Notes: generated by a model from the letters alone, not told the origin. Shown: positions 1-8,724, numbered from the stretch's first letter. The stretch: 41,434 nucleotides of DNA from Verrucomicrobiaceae bacterium (GCA_009936795.1 JAACDM010000246.1:1-41434), one strand, 5' to 3'. Made by a program: numbers and translations.

Positions 1-278
1 AGCGGCTCACCGAAAGAGGCGTCGGGATGCACGTAGGCAAGTTGCCAGGGGAGGCTGCCTCTCACGGATGTCTGCGATTCCCTGTGGGCGTGATGCCGTT
101 GATCTATGCGAGGACGAAAGTAGGGACAAAGGTGACTATCGTGGAATGATGGTCTGCTACTTAGTAAACTGTTCAGACAGGTATCGATCAGTGATTCATA
201 TGGCGATGCTTTTATGTGCACGAAGACTCCGTAACCCATTGATCACGAACAGAGTAAGTGTTTGAAAGGGGCGGTGGC
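1..278. other. No confident gene in the left edge
   Basis: I see no supported gene here. The only plus-strand open frame (68-265) has no recognisable motif and overlaps the start region of the next gene. The last bases carry the ribosome-binding site of the rhodanese gene (AAAGGGG, 8 bases before the ATG at 279). Confidence 0.4.
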
Positions 279-869
279 ATGAGACTTGCATTGATAAGTG
301 GAATGCACCAACCAGCAACGCCATTTCAAACCAGTCCGACGGAGCTTATCGATGCATTGAGCCGAGTTGTGAAACCAGATCTCATTGATTTCAGAGATAT
401 TGATGAGTGTCGTTTCGAAGCTATTTCAGGCTCAAGGCTTCTGCCTCTATCCTTGCTAGAGAAAGAGGCGCCGTTGTTAGACAAAGACCGTGAGATGATT
501 CTTGTCTGCCAGTCGGGTAGGCGTTCTGAAGAGGGGCAAGAGAAACTGGCTTTGCTAGGATTCAACAAAGTGGGCTATCTCGGCGGCGGAATCAACGCTT
601 GGAAAAGTGAAGGACACCTTGTCGAGAAAGCGCGAATGGTCTGGCCGTTGGAACGGCAAGTCAGATTCACCGCAGGCTTGCTTGTCGTCATTGGCGCGAT
701 GCTCAGCTTCTTCGCCAATGCTCACTTTATTTGGTTCTCAGCTTTCATCGGCGCGGGTTTAATGTTCGCGGCCTTCACGAATACTTGCGGCATGGGGGTG
801 CTGCTTGCCAAGATGCCATGGAATCGTTGTCCATCGATTGTCTCCCCAGCGTCAATGAGAACGCAATGA
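279..869 (+). CDS. Rhodanese domain protein with C-terminal membrane hairpin (YgaP-like)
   Basis: A sulfurtransferase of 196 residues. Residues about 15-115 form a rhodanese domain whose active-site loop reads CQSGRR, with the persulfide-forming cysteine at residue 77. Residues about 120-175 are two hydrophobic helices with a conserved-looking CGM...MPWNRCP end, as in the YgaP/DUF2892 membrane domain. The ATG at 279 is preferred over the upstream GTG at 258 because AAAGGGG lies at the right distance before it. Known family role: membrane-anchored transfer of sulfane sulfur. It is followed 41 bases later by a persulfide-dioxygenase-like gene on the same strand, so the two probably form a sulfide/persulfide detoxification unit (inference). 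Confidence 0.85.
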   Translation: MRLALISGMHQPATPFQTSPTELIDALSRVVKPDLIDFRDIDECRFEAISGSRLLPLSLLEKEAPLLDKDREMILVCQSGRRSEEGQEKLALLGFNKVGYLGGGINAWKSEGHLVEKARMVWPLERQVRFTAGLLVVIGAMLSFFANAHFIWFSAFIGAGLMFAAFTNTCGMGVLLAKMPWNRCPSIVSPASMRTQ

Positions 870-910
870 TCCACGGTACATTCGAACCATACTAATTGCT
901 ACCGGTTAGC

Positions 911-2269
911 ATGAATATCAAACGCTACTTCGTCGACGGCCTGGCCCACGCGTCCTACCTCATCACTTCTGAAGAGCAAGCCGCTGTGATCGATCCCAGT
1001 CGCGACGTGGATCATTACATTGATGACGCTAGGGATGCAGGCGCTAGCATCGTTGCCATAATGGAAACACATCCTCATGCCGACTTCGCCTCCGGACATG
1101 TGGAGCTGGCCGAGAGAACCGGGGCCTCGATCTATGTCTCCCATCTCGCTGCGGCGACGTATTCGCATGTAGATGCCTATCAGGACGACCAAATTCCGTT
1201 AGGCAAGACGCACCGTATCAACGTCATCGAGACGCCGGGCCATTCATCAGACAGCCTATGTTTCGTGATCATTGAAAGTGGTTTGCCGACTGCGGTTCTC
1301 ACGGGAGACACACTCTTTGTGGGTGACGTGGGGCGTCCTGATTTCCGTGACGCCACCGAAGATCCGACGGTCATGGCAGCGGCACTCTACGATTCCTTGA
1401 GTCAGCTGGCAAAGCTCCCTGACCACGTGGAAGTGCTCCCAGCACATGGAGCGGGTTCTCTCTGTGGACGAAGGATCTCCTCGGCCCCTTCGAGTACCAT
1501 TGGGGCGGAGAAATCTGGAAACTGGGCTTATCAAATTGCCAATAAGCAGGATTTCGTTAGAGAAATGACCTCCAATCTGCCCGACCGGCCAGGCTACTTC
1601 GCGCATTGCTTGGCAATGAATCTTAGAGGTGCTCCTCCGTTTTCGAACCACGTAAAGGTGACACCGATCAAACCAGAAGCACTTCATGACCATGTTAGTC
1701 AGGGTGTCGTTCTCGACATTCGCCCCCCATCAGACTTCGGCTGGGGCCACCACCCTGGCAGCCTGAATATCGGCCTCGCGTCACCCCTATTCGCCACCTG
1801 GGTAGGCTTCTTCATCTCTGCCGAATCCCCGATGGTCATCGTCGCCGCGAGTGTTGAGGATGTGGCGATTGCTAGACTCGAACTAGCGAGAATTGGTTTC
1901 GATCACGTGGTTGGCTGTTTACTAGCCAAAGACTTGCTAAGCAGTTCCAGTCATATTCCCCAATTGGAGGCCTGTGATCTCCGCGAAGAGCTTCGCGACG
2001 GACAACAAGGAGCCTTGCTTGATGTGCGAACGATTGGTGAATTGGACGCTGGGCATATTGAGGGCGCAAAGCATATTCCATTGTCCAAGTTGTTGGGGCG
2101 CTTGGCGGAACTGCCGAAGAATAGCGACCACACGGTCATCTGCGATAGCGGCTACCGAAGTTCGATCGCCTGCAGCCTGATGGCAAAGCACGGCTACACT
2201 CATTCACAGAACCTTAGTGGTGGGATGACGAACTTCGCGGAGAAGGACTACAATGCCTTGAAGTCCTAA
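911..2269 (+). CDS. MBL-fold persulfide dioxygenase-like protein with two rhodanese domains (CstB-like)
   Basis: A 452-residue protein. An N-terminal metallo-beta-lactamase fold contains the motif THPHADFASGH (His54, His56, Asp58). The usual second-site histidine of HxHxDH is Phe59. Persulfide dioxygenases (ETHE1 type) use a single iron held by two His and one Asp, so this is compatible with that activity rather than with a two-zinc hydrolase. A first rhodanese-like domain (about 270-350) has no catalytic cysteine (it reads IVAASVED). A second (about 365-452) keeps CDSGYRSS with Cys411. This MBL-rhodanese-rhodanese order is the CstB type, which oxidises low-molecular-weight persulfides. A TTG at 896 would add five residues, and ATG 911 is preferred. 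It is probably co-transcribed with the rhodanese gene upstream. Confidence 0.85.
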   Translation: MNIKRYFVDGLAHASYLITSEEQAAVIDPSRDVDHYIDDARDAGASIVAIMETHPHADFASGHVELAERTGASIYVSHLAAATYSHVDAYQDDQIPLGKTHRINVIETPGHSSDSLCFVIIESGLPTAVLTGDTLFVGDVGRPDFRDATEDPTVMAAALYDSLSQLAKLPDHVEVLPAHGAGSLCGRRISSAPSSTIGAEKSGNWAYQIANKQDFVREMTSNLPDRPGYFAHCLAMNLRGAPPFSNHVKVTPIKPEALHDHVSQGVVLDIRPPSDFGWGHHPGSLNIGLASPLFATWVGFFISAESPMVIVAASVEDVAIARLELARIGFDHVVGCLLAKDLLSSSSHIPQLEACDLREELRDGQQGALLDVRTIGELDAGHIEGAKHIPLSKLLGRLAELPKNSDHTVICDSGYRSSIACSLMAKHGYTHSQNLSGGMTNFAEKDYNALKS

Positions 2270-2490
2270 GGGCTCGTTTACGAGTGTCCTTTGATATTCT
2301 GAGTGTAGATCCGCCAACGCGTTCACCAGTGGTGGCTAGACTGAGCATCAAAAATACATGTTCCCTCGGTGGGGTGAACGGGCTAGTATTGGACCGGTCT
2401 TCTTAGTGGCAGCGGGAGCATGTAGCCACGGCTATTCCTTTCTTTGCGTATCGCATACCAAAGCGACGCCTCTACCGAAGAGTATAGATC

Positions 2491-4713
2491 ATGGAGAAAA
2501 CCACCAGAACGGCAAGAGAAGCCGATACGGGCAACTCGGTTAGTAGCGGTCCGAAGATCATCCTTCACCTTGAGGATGAACCGAATAAAACCGGGAAGAT
2601 CAATCGTGCGATCATCAATGACGTAGCGAATGCCTTGGTTAGCGTTGCCAACTCAAAGGAAGCGTTTCGCGCTTCGTTAGAAAATCCTGCATTGGGACTC
2701 ATCGTTGCCGATGATGGCGTCGAAGGATTCTCTTGCCTTGAGGCTTTGGCCATTGCCAAGGAACTGCGCCCAGATGTTCCGTTTGTCGTTGGCTCGGACA
2801 TGCTTTCCACAAGCAAGGGGCGTCAGGCAGTGACTGAAGGAGCCGACGATCATATCCGGAAAGAAGAACTTTGGCGCTTGGGACCGATTGTGCAGAATGC
2901 GCTCTTTGACGGTTCGATCACGAACTCTCAAGAAACGATCGATCGACACAAGACCGCAAGCGAAGTCCTGGTCGCGGCAATCACCCAGTTGGTGCAAGTC
3001 GATTCCACGGAAGAGATCGGTGCCATCATCGTTAAGGCTGCGCGAAATCTGACGGGAGCGGATGGCGCAACCCTCGTCATGAAAGAGGGCAATCAGTGTT
3101 ACTACATTGATGAAGATGCGATAAGCCCGCTATTCAAAGGTCAACGCTTACCGCTTAACAGTCGCATCTGTGGATGGTGCATTCGCAACAAGCAACAGGT
3201 CTCCACACCCGATGTCTATGCGGATGATCGTATCTCTGCTGAAGATTATCGCCCGACTTTCGTCAAGAGTCTAGCCGTCGCCCCGGTCGGCAAAGCCGAG
3301 CCATTGGCAGCTATTGCTGCTTACTGGGCCACGCGCCATCAACCGACTACTGAAGAACTACGCCAATTGCAACTGTTAGCAGACTCCACGGCCTTAGCCA
3401 TCGAAGGCGCAAACCAGCGCAATGATAGTCGCATGCGCATCGAACGCTTGCAGGCTCAACGACGGTGTCTGGTAAAGATCGCGCGTTCCCCTCTCGTTAC
3501 ATGTGGAGATGTCGAAGGAATGGTTCGTTTCGCAACCGAACAAGCAGCCCTGGTGACGGGAGCGGACCGGGCAAGTGTCTGGGCAGTTGACGACCCGAGA
3601 GAGAGCTTTATCTGCAAGGATGTTTATGAGCCTAGCAGTGGCGAGCATCTCGCATTCGAGTTCGCCATCGTGAGAGCGGAGTATCCCGAATACTTTTCGA
3701 GATTCGATACGGATCAGTATGCCGTGCTTGTGGAGGGAACGACCGACGAAGCGAATAAGGCAGTAGTTCAGGATTTCCTCGTTCTCAATGGAGCCAAGAG
3801 TGCCCTCGCGGTGCGGATCATGACTGATGACGGCTTAGGAGGTATCCTCTCTATCAATTCAGCCAATGCTCGTGAATGGGAAGACGACGAGATCCGGTTC
3901 GCCTTGGCTCTAGCCAGTCAGATACGTATCACAATGGCCACTGACGAGAGGAGGAAAGCCGAGGAATCTCTAGCTGAAATGAACGTGCATTTGGACCAGT
4001 TGGTGCAAGAACGCACGCAGGAGCTGGAGATCGCGAATCGAGAACTCGACGCCTTTGCCAGGACACTATCGCATGATCTTAAGAACCCTGTCGCCGTGAT
4101 CGAAACGAGCTGTTGGCTCATGCGCGATCAGTGTCAACTCCCCGAGGATTCCTTGAAACCACTAACAAGGATTGAAAGCGCGGCGAAGCGGATGAAGGTA
4201 CAGATTGCTTCCATGTTGCAGTTGTACCATTTGAGCCAAGAGGAGATCATTCGCGAACCGTGTGATCTTACAGCCATGGCTAGAGACATTGCTGAGGACC
4301 TTGTGACGGGCCAAAGCGCAAACCATATCGAGTTCACGATCCAAGAGAACATGCTGGATAAAGCGTCTCCAGATCTATTGCGTTCCGCATTGGTCAACCT
4401 ATTATCGAATGCCTTCAAGTATTCGTCAAAGTGCGCAAGGCAGCACATCGAATTCGGAATGACCCCCGCAGATGGTGACGTATCGACTGTCTATCATGTA
4501 CGCGACAACGGTGTCGGATTTGACATGGCCAATGCCGACAAACTCTTCGGCCTCTTCCAACGCTTCCATTCGGCATCGCAGTTCGAAGGCACCGGAGTAG
4601 GCCTAGCATCGGCACGACGTATCATTCAGAACCACGGAGGCAGAGTCTGGGCAGAATCCAAGCCCAACGAAGGCGCGACCTTCTACTTCACCCTCTGCGG
4701 AGATCGAGGTTAG
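2491..4713 (+). CDS. Hybrid sensor histidine kinase: receiver-GAF-GAF-HisKA-HATPase
   Basis: A 740-residue cytoplasmic kinase with no membrane helix or signal peptide. Order: a receiver-like domain (about 22-145; LHLEDEP acidic pocket, VADD at the phospho-acceptor strand, HIRKE lysine); two GAF-type sensory domains (about 165-310 and 320-475); a coiled linker; HisKA with the motif SHDLKNP (phospho-acceptor His528); and an HATPase domain with NLLSNAFKYSSK (N box), DNGVGF (G1) and GTGVGLASARR (G2). All catalytic boxes look intact. The N-terminal receiver suggests a phosphorelay input. Its output is unknown: the nearest separate receiver protein is at 37.9-38.3 kb on the other strand. It stands alone between the sulfur genes and IS debris. 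A 220-base gap upstream holds no recognisable gene. Confidence 0.85.
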   Translation: MEKTTRTAREADTGNSVSSGPKIILHLEDEPNKTGKINRAIINDVANALVSVANSKEAFRASLENPALGLIVADDGVEGFSCLEALAIAKELRPDVPFVVGSDMLSTSKGRQAVTEGADDHIRKEELWRLGPIVQNALFDGSITNSQETIDRHKTASEVLVAAITQLVQVDSTEEIGAIIVKAARNLTGADGATLVMKEGNQCYYIDEDAISPLFKGQRLPLNSRICGWCIRNKQQVSTPDVYADDRISAEDYRPTFVKSLAVAPVGKAEPLAAIAAYWATRHQPTTEELRQLQLLADSTALAIEGANQRNDSRMRIERLQAQRRCLVKIARSPLVTCGDVEGMVRFATEQAALVTGADRASVWAVDDPRESFICKDVYEPSSGEHLAFEFAIVRAEYPEYFSRFDTDQYAVLVEGTTDEANKAVVQDFLVLNGAKSALAVRIMTDDGLGGILSINSANAREWEDDEIRFALALASQIRITMATDERRKAEESLAEMNVHLDQLVQERTQELEIANRELDAFARTLSHDLKNPVAVIETSCWLMRDQCQLPEDSLKPLTRIESAAKRMKVQIASMLQLYHLSQEEIIREPCDLTAMARDIAEDLVTGQSANHIEFTIQENMLDKASPDLLRSALVNLLSNAFKYSSKCARQHIEFGMTPADGDVSTVYHVRDNGVGFDMANADKLFGLFQRFHSASQFEGTGVGLASARRIIQNHGGRVWAESKPNEGATFYFTLCGDRG

Positions 4714-4733
4714 TTGGACTTGGATGCTTGGTC

Positions 4734-4985
4734 TCAATTCACAATCTTCAGCTCTAACTGACTGCGATTCGCGGCACTCGCTACGGGCTGACCGTCGTCG
4801 CCTACGGCGTCGTCGGCCATCCCTGCGCTCGCACTAAGGAACTGGTTCTTCCAATTACGCAGGCTGGCAACACTGACGCCAAGCTCTCGGGCAACTTGGG
4901 AGAGCGGCCGGTCACTGGTCCTCAAGAGGTCCACGGCTCCTTCTCGGAACTCCTGCGTGTAGGTCTTTCTTCTTATCTTTAACAT
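4734..4985 (-). pseudogene. IS3-family transposase OrfA, truncated remnant
   Basis: 83 codons. Residues 7-50 match the helix-turn-helix of IS3/IS911-type OrfA (YTQEFREGAVDLL, then LSQVARELGVSVASLRNWK). The reading frame then ends soon after a low-complexity stretch, without the usual leucine-zipper tail, and no OrfB (DDE integrase) follows. The 3' end stops 20 bases from the histidine-kinase stop codon, so the rest of the element has been deleted. It cannot encode an active transposase alone. Confidence 0.8.
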
Positions 4986-5045
4986 GGTCTGTGTCTGGTT
5001 GTGTCAGACCTGTCCAATCGTGTCCACTAATTCAGGGGAACTTCA
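4734..5045 (-). mobile_element. IS3-family remnant including a probable left end
   Basis: Read on the minus strand, the element appears to begin at 5045 with TGAAGTTCCCCTGAATTAG followed by TGGACAC. This is the usual look of an IS3-family terminal repeat (TGA...CCCC...TGGACA). OrfA starts 60 bases further in. The right end and OrfB are missing. The boundary is assigned by appearance only. Confidence 0.55.
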
Positions 5046-5372
5046 ATGGCGAAGAATGATGATCTCTAACTGCAATCTTTTAACAGAAAGGAACTTACCT
5101 GTCAGAAGATTGTCTTGGCATGGTTTAAGCGATTACTCAGTGTATGAAGAAGACTCACAGTGGGCACAAGCCCTTCACGGCAGTTCGGCGACTACCATTC
5201 TATAATCGCGCAGCATCGATACGTGTTCGTAAGCCAATCAATGTTGAGGCAAAGACACAAAGACGTGAGGTAGTTCCTAAATGGTTCATCCCAGATCCTA
5301 GGTGACCGATTCTGTTTCAGCGTAAGCCGCATTTAACTGATGAGACAGAGTTTGCAGAAGTAAGACCAACAA

Positions 5373-5381
5373 CTTCAGACT
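5373..5381. repeat. Target-site duplication of the IS4 element, left copy
   Basis: CTTCAGACT, directly repeated at 6854-6862 on the other side of the element. Confidence 0.85.
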
Positions 5382-6853
5382 CAATGTCGGTGAGTTAAGG
5401 TCCAACTCTAATCTTTGTTGCCAAATGTATGATATATGTTAGTTTTCGTTGAACGACTCACGTCAACAATCTTAACTACCACAACTCTAATTATAGTGGC
5501 TATGGCGTGAAAATCCCTCTCATTTATCTAAAGTCTGCGAAATTCTTGCAGGTACTATTACCAACGCCCTTCGCGATCGTGATTTCGTCGATCGACATCG
5601 CACGACTTCAGAGGCATTCACTCGGGAACGTAAACTGCCCTTCCATCGTGTCTGCCTCATTCTCATTTGGAATCTGCGAGCTGCACTTCAATCGGATCTC
5701 GAACGCTTCTTTGATCGATTGGGTGAGAGTGGTTCGGCTCCCCATCGCACGGCTTTCTCGAAAGCCCGCTCCTTCCTCAAGCCTAGCGCATTCATTGATC
5801 TTAACGACCGTATGATTCAAGCGGCTCACGACCTCGGCTTACGTAAAAACACTTGGCACAGATTACGACTTCTTGCGGTGGACGGCTCCACGTTGAGGTT
5901 GGCCAAGGGCAGCAAAGAGATTGCAGAGCACTTTGGCGGAATGGATACGCGTCACGACACTTTCTGCCCCTTGGCACGCATGAGTTACCTCTATGAAGTG
6001 CGCACCGGGCTGATTCTCTCAGCACAACTTTCGCCTTTGGCGGAAGGGGAATGCACGCAGGCTTATGAACTCCTTGGTGAACGCGTGTGGGAGGAAGATT
6101 GCGTTCTCTATGACCGCGGCTACAACGATCCCCGGATTATCGCTTGGACGCTTGCTCAGAAATCTAACTTTGTCATCAGAGTCGCAGCAGGAAAGAGTAA
6201 AGCCGCTCAGGATTTCATTGCCCGAGGGACAAAGGAACACGAATTCTGTTATGTTTTTGATGACGAATTGGTCAACGAATTCGAGAGATGCGGACTAGCG
6301 CTTTCAAAATCATGTCGCCTAAGATTCATTCGAGTGGAGCTTGAAACGGGTGAAATGGAAGTGCTCGTTACGAACCTGACAGACTCGAAGACATACCCTG
6401 CTGAAGAGTTCAAAGAACTCTATCACGAAAGATGGGCAGTAGAAGAGGGAATCAAGACAGCCAAGTGCAAGATTGAGGTAGAGAACTGGACGGGAAAGAC
6501 GGTCCACTCAGTGGAACAGGATTTTCAAGCACGAGTGGTGTGCCAGAACATCGCCGTCTTCCTTTCTCAAGCAAGCCAAGCTACATTGGATCGAATCATG
6601 GCAGGACACAAACATACATACAAGATCAACATCAAGCGAGCCCTCGGCCTGATCCGCGATCAATTCGTTCAAATGATGACAGGAACGAGAAAGGCATTCA
6701 TGGAAGCAGCCGAGAAACTCGCCTCAAGGCTTCCGCAATCCGCGTCGCTGGTGAGGCCTGGAAGATCATTCCCCCGCAAGAGCCCAAGAAGAATCCCCGC
6801 CGCCCAACCTTACAAGCCCATCGAATGACATTACGCTAACTCACCGACATTGG
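5382..6853 (+). mobile_element. IS4-family insertion sequence, complete with inverted repeats and target duplication
   Basis: The left end at 5382-5397 reads CAATGTCGGTGAGTTA. Its perfect reverse complement lies at 6837-6852 (16 of 16). The 9-base sequence CTTCAGACT occurs immediately left (5373-5381) and right (6854-6862), a target-site duplication. The element is about 1,472 bp and encodes one transposase with an IS4-type YREK signature. Uneroded ends and an intact target duplication suggest a comparatively recent insertion, unlike the eroded IS3 debris elsewhere in the window. Confidence 0.9.
5497..6828 (+). CDS. IS4-family DDE transposase (start codon unclear)
   Basis: The open frame runs from 5497, after a TAG at 5494-5496, to 6828 (about 443 codons), the usual size for IS4 transposases. 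Catalytic features are present: first Asp in AVDGST (codon 5881), second Asp in YDRGY (about 6112), and the YREK signature with correct spacing in YHERWAVEEGIKTAK (from 6421). The conserved N-terminal part (FTRERKLPFHRV, then LERFFDRLGESGSA) is upstream of the first possible TTG start at 5719, so translation must begin earlier. No ATG, GTG or TTG lies in frame there. An ATG at 5502 is one base out of frame and meets TGA two codons later, so a one-base insertion near the start or a non-standard start is likely. Confidence 0.85.
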   Translation, partial: WLWRENPSHLSKVCEILAGTITNALRDRDFVDRHRTTSEAFTRERKLPFHRVCLILIWNLRAALQSDLERFFDRLGESGSAPHRTAFSKARSFLKPSAFIDLNDRMIQAAHDLGLRKNTWHRLRLLAVDGSTLRLAKGSKEIAEHFGGMDTRHDTFCPLARMSYLYEVRTGLILSAQLSPLAEGECTQAYELLGERVWEEDCVLYDRGYNDPRIIAWTLAQKSNFVIRVAAGKSKAAQDFIARGTKEHEFCYVFDDELVNEFERCGLALSKSCRLRFIRVELETGEMEVLVTNLTDSKTYPAEEFKELYHERWAVEEGIKTAKCKIEVENWTGKTVHSVEQDFQARVVCQNIAVFLSQASQATLDRIMAGHKHTYKINIKRALGLIRDQFVQMMTGTRKAFMEAAEKLASRLPQSASLVRPGRSFPRKSPRRIPAAQPYKPIE

Positions 6854-6862
6854 CTTCAGACT
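6854..6862. repeat. Target-site duplication of the IS4 element, right copy
   Basis: CTTCAGACT, identical to 5373-5381. Confidence 0.85.
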
Positions 6863-7177
6863 GGTTCTTTCATCATCGGCGTCTCATACCGATCCTTGTG
6901 GCACTAGGCTTCGTTCTCTTTGTTCTCCTTCTGGCGAATTTGTCCGGAGGCCATGACTCAGCGGGTCCATAAGGGTAGTGGTAGCCGTGAGGCTCAAGAA
7001 TATCGTGACAGTCGAGATGTTGGCTTTCAGGGAGCCCAAAGTTTACAAACAGTCAACTTCACAAACAGTCCGAACGTCTTATTGCCCCTCCCACACTGGA
7101 ACTCAATCGACATAAAGGTCTTAGAGTGAACACCTTGAGCGAAGGGGCTTAGGATTGGCCCGAAGGTTGCTTAGGAT

Positions 7178-7888
7178 GTGGAAACCTTTCTCACCCAAAT
7201 GAACTCCATTTACCACGTGAACGCCCTTGAGCGCGATCTTGTCAAAGCACAAGCCCTCCTTAGAGGAGGACTTGCCTCTGCACGTGAGCATCTTCAGCAA
7301 ACCGCGCACAAAGCCTCCCAACTATGGAGCTGCAGTCCTTCAAGTAGACTGAAGCCCTCTGGTTCGTTCTGTTTGGCACCCATCGTTGCTGTGGAGGTGC
7401 AACTCCGCGAACTGCACTATCTTGATGCTGACTATGGACTTGATAACCCAGACGATCTAGAACGGACAACGAAACCGTTGCTGGCAGCTCTGAAAAAGGC
7501 CCGGCAGGAAATCGTAGAAATAGCTTCTACTGAAAGTGAGCATGTCAGGATGCTTGACGACTCTCTGCTCGAACTTCAACTCCATATCGAAATGGTGCGC
7601 TTGCACTTGATCCTAGTCACGAATAGCGATGACCGCGTACCTCCAGAACTCAAGACAAACCTAGGTGCGACTCTTGCTGCTGCAGCCCGCAAGGCTACGA
7701 CTGATCCTCGCATTGCCAAACAGATTGTGCAAGTGGCCGTTCGCGAGCTTGGGCCTCTGAAACAAGCAGTAGGAAACTGCCTCGGCGTAATCTTCGATCG
7801 TAGAGCAGGTCAAGGTACGAGTGCTGTCTCACCCGAAGATATCGACTCTGACGACGATGAAGAAGATCTCATTCATGCGGGAGACTAA
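7178..7888 (+). CDS. Uncharacterised helical protein with acidic C-terminus
   Basis: 236 residues from GTG 7178, or 229 from ATG 7199. Neither start has a clear ribosome-binding site. I do not recognise the family. The sequence predicts as mostly alpha-helical: residues about 20-50 and 75-130 are heptad-like and charged, followed by an Ala-rich segment (GATLAAAARKA). The tail is extremely acidic (DIDSDDDEEDL). There is no signal peptide or membrane helix, so it is probably cytoplasmic. It lies just after the IS4-interrupted gene and before relics of cbpM and transaldolase. Codon use looks coherent across the frame, which supports it being real, but no function can be assigned. Confidence 0.55.
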   Translation: METFLTQMNSIYHVNALERDLVKAQALLRGGLASAREHLQQTAHKASQLWSCSPSSRLKPSGSFCLAPIVAVEVQLRELHYLDADYGLDNPDDLERTTKPLLAALKKARQEIVEIASTESEHVRMLDDSLLELQLHIEMVRLHLILVTNSDDRVPPELKTNLGATLAAAARKATTDPRIAKQIVQVAVRELGPLKQAVGNCLGVIFDRRAGQGTSAVSPEDIDSDDDEEDLIHAGD

Positions 7889-8017
7889 CGGAGTGCCTGT
7901 TTCAAAAGCGTTGGATGCAGGCGCAACTGGCCCTAGCGCTATGCTCAAACGTGATGAAGACCGACTACTCGATCATCGCCATTTCGGAGGCTCCTCACCA
8001 GGTTAGTATTCACACGG

Positions 8018-8145
8018 CCAGTCAACTCTCAGGCATGCGCCCCGCGAGGGCCCTCGATGTGTAGCGTCGATTTTGGTATTCAAGAATCGCGCTGCGATCC
8101 TACTTTGATGACGAGGCCGAAGGGCGACTGAAGCAGATGGAAAAC
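8018..8145 (+). pseudogene. Relic of a cbpM-like chaperone-modulator gene
   Basis: This stretch aligns by eye with the cbpM-like gene at 26604-26930. Both contain TCAGGCATGC followed by CCCGAG/CCCGCGAG, and both contain TTTGATGACGA(A/G)GCC, the bases for FDDEA. In between, the copy here has small insertions and deletions and several stops, so it is non-functional. It has the same orientation relative to the transaldolase relic that follows as the functional cbpM has to the functional transaldolase. It is inferred to be a remnant of a second copy of the island. Confidence 0.6.
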
Positions 8146-8164
8146 GCAACGTTCTACGGGGGGC

Positions 8165-8440
8165 ATGCACACGAATCATAGAGCACGACGAGTGCACGTG
8201 CCTTGGCAGCGGTGCCTTCAATATCAAAAGGAAGCCGGGCATCAACTTATGTTGAAGCTTGCACTGTCACAATCTAAAGAATCTCTGTCTAACGCGGACG
8301 ATCGAATCGTCGGTCACAAGATCAACGCGCTCCTCGCCATTTCTGCACGCGGCTTCCGGTCGCGTAAATTGCACCGTTCCACACGGGCAAGTATTCCTCC
8401 TTCTGAAGTGCGCTTAGATGGAGAGAGCGTTCGCGGTCGA
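8165..8440 (-). pseudogene. Relic of a transaldolase gene
   Basis: On the minus strand, fragments in shifting frames match the functional transaldolase at 32966-33925: LSALQKEEYLPVWNGAI here against [17 protein letters not shown] there, and DARLPFDIEGTAAKAR here against [16 protein letters not shown] there. At the nucleotide level CACAAGATCAACGCGC matches GACAAGATCAACGCGC. The copy covers about residues 39-121 and lacks the catalytic lysine region and both ends. It is degenerate and has no open frame, so it is a dead paralogue rather than a gene. Confidence 0.85.
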
Positions 8441-8627
8441 GTCCAGATCGCCGCCAAGGCTGGGCTAGTTGTCCACGAGAGGTGAGCGCGCAGCATCGAA
8501 GAACTGAGTTCACAGCTTACATCTTGAATAGAAGCGATCCGATGTGGCCCTGATAGGCTTGCAATCCGAAAACGAAGAAACATCTCAATGTGCACGCCGA
8601 CAAGCACTTACAACATTTCGAACGGCC

Positions 8628-8643
8628 TGGCACGAGTCGTGCA
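8628..8643 (+). promoter_or_regulatory. Candidate sigma-54 promoter or palindromic operator
   Basis: TGGCACGAGTCGTGCA differs from the sigma-54 consensus TGGCACR-N4-TTGCW at one position and keeps GG and GC exactly ten bases apart. It lies about 80 bases before the secreted-protein gene at 8725. The same bases also form a perfect dyad, GCACGA-g-TCGTGC, so an operator is an equally good reading. Confidence 0.35.
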
Positions 8644-8724
8644 ATTAACCTAGATAGTCTTACCCAGACGACGTGCGCCGCACCGAAGTGGGTTAGCGCA
8701 AAATCTACAAGACCATATCACATC

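Larger units (their letters stand above)
5144..6972 (+). pseudogene. Small single-helix membrane protein gene, split by the IS4 element
   Basis: An ATG at 5144 opens a basic 53-codon frame (MKKTHSGHKPFTAVRR...) that ends at a TGA at 5303-5305. The same frame continues without a stop into the left target duplication and, after removal of the IS4 element (5382-6853), runs on from the right target copy as DWFFHHRRLIPILVALG, a strong membrane helix, and GGHDSAGP, to a TAA at 6970-6972. Frame continuity across the exact duplicated 9 bases suggests the element landed in a coding sequence of about 110 codons that has also acquired the TGA. I do not recognise the protein family. The start lacks a clear ribosome-binding site. 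Confidence 0.5.

Noticed and set aside
2364-2403. Possible fourth copy of the promoter element upstream of the histidine kinase
   Set aside because: Only short pieces agree (GGTGGGGTGAAC, ACCGGTC), their order and spacing differ, and the orientation does not fit the gene.
6953-7129. Plus-strand frame starting MTQRVHKGSG
   Set aside because: It overlaps the end of the IS-interrupted frame, has no motif and no ribosome-binding site, and is most likely a chance frame.
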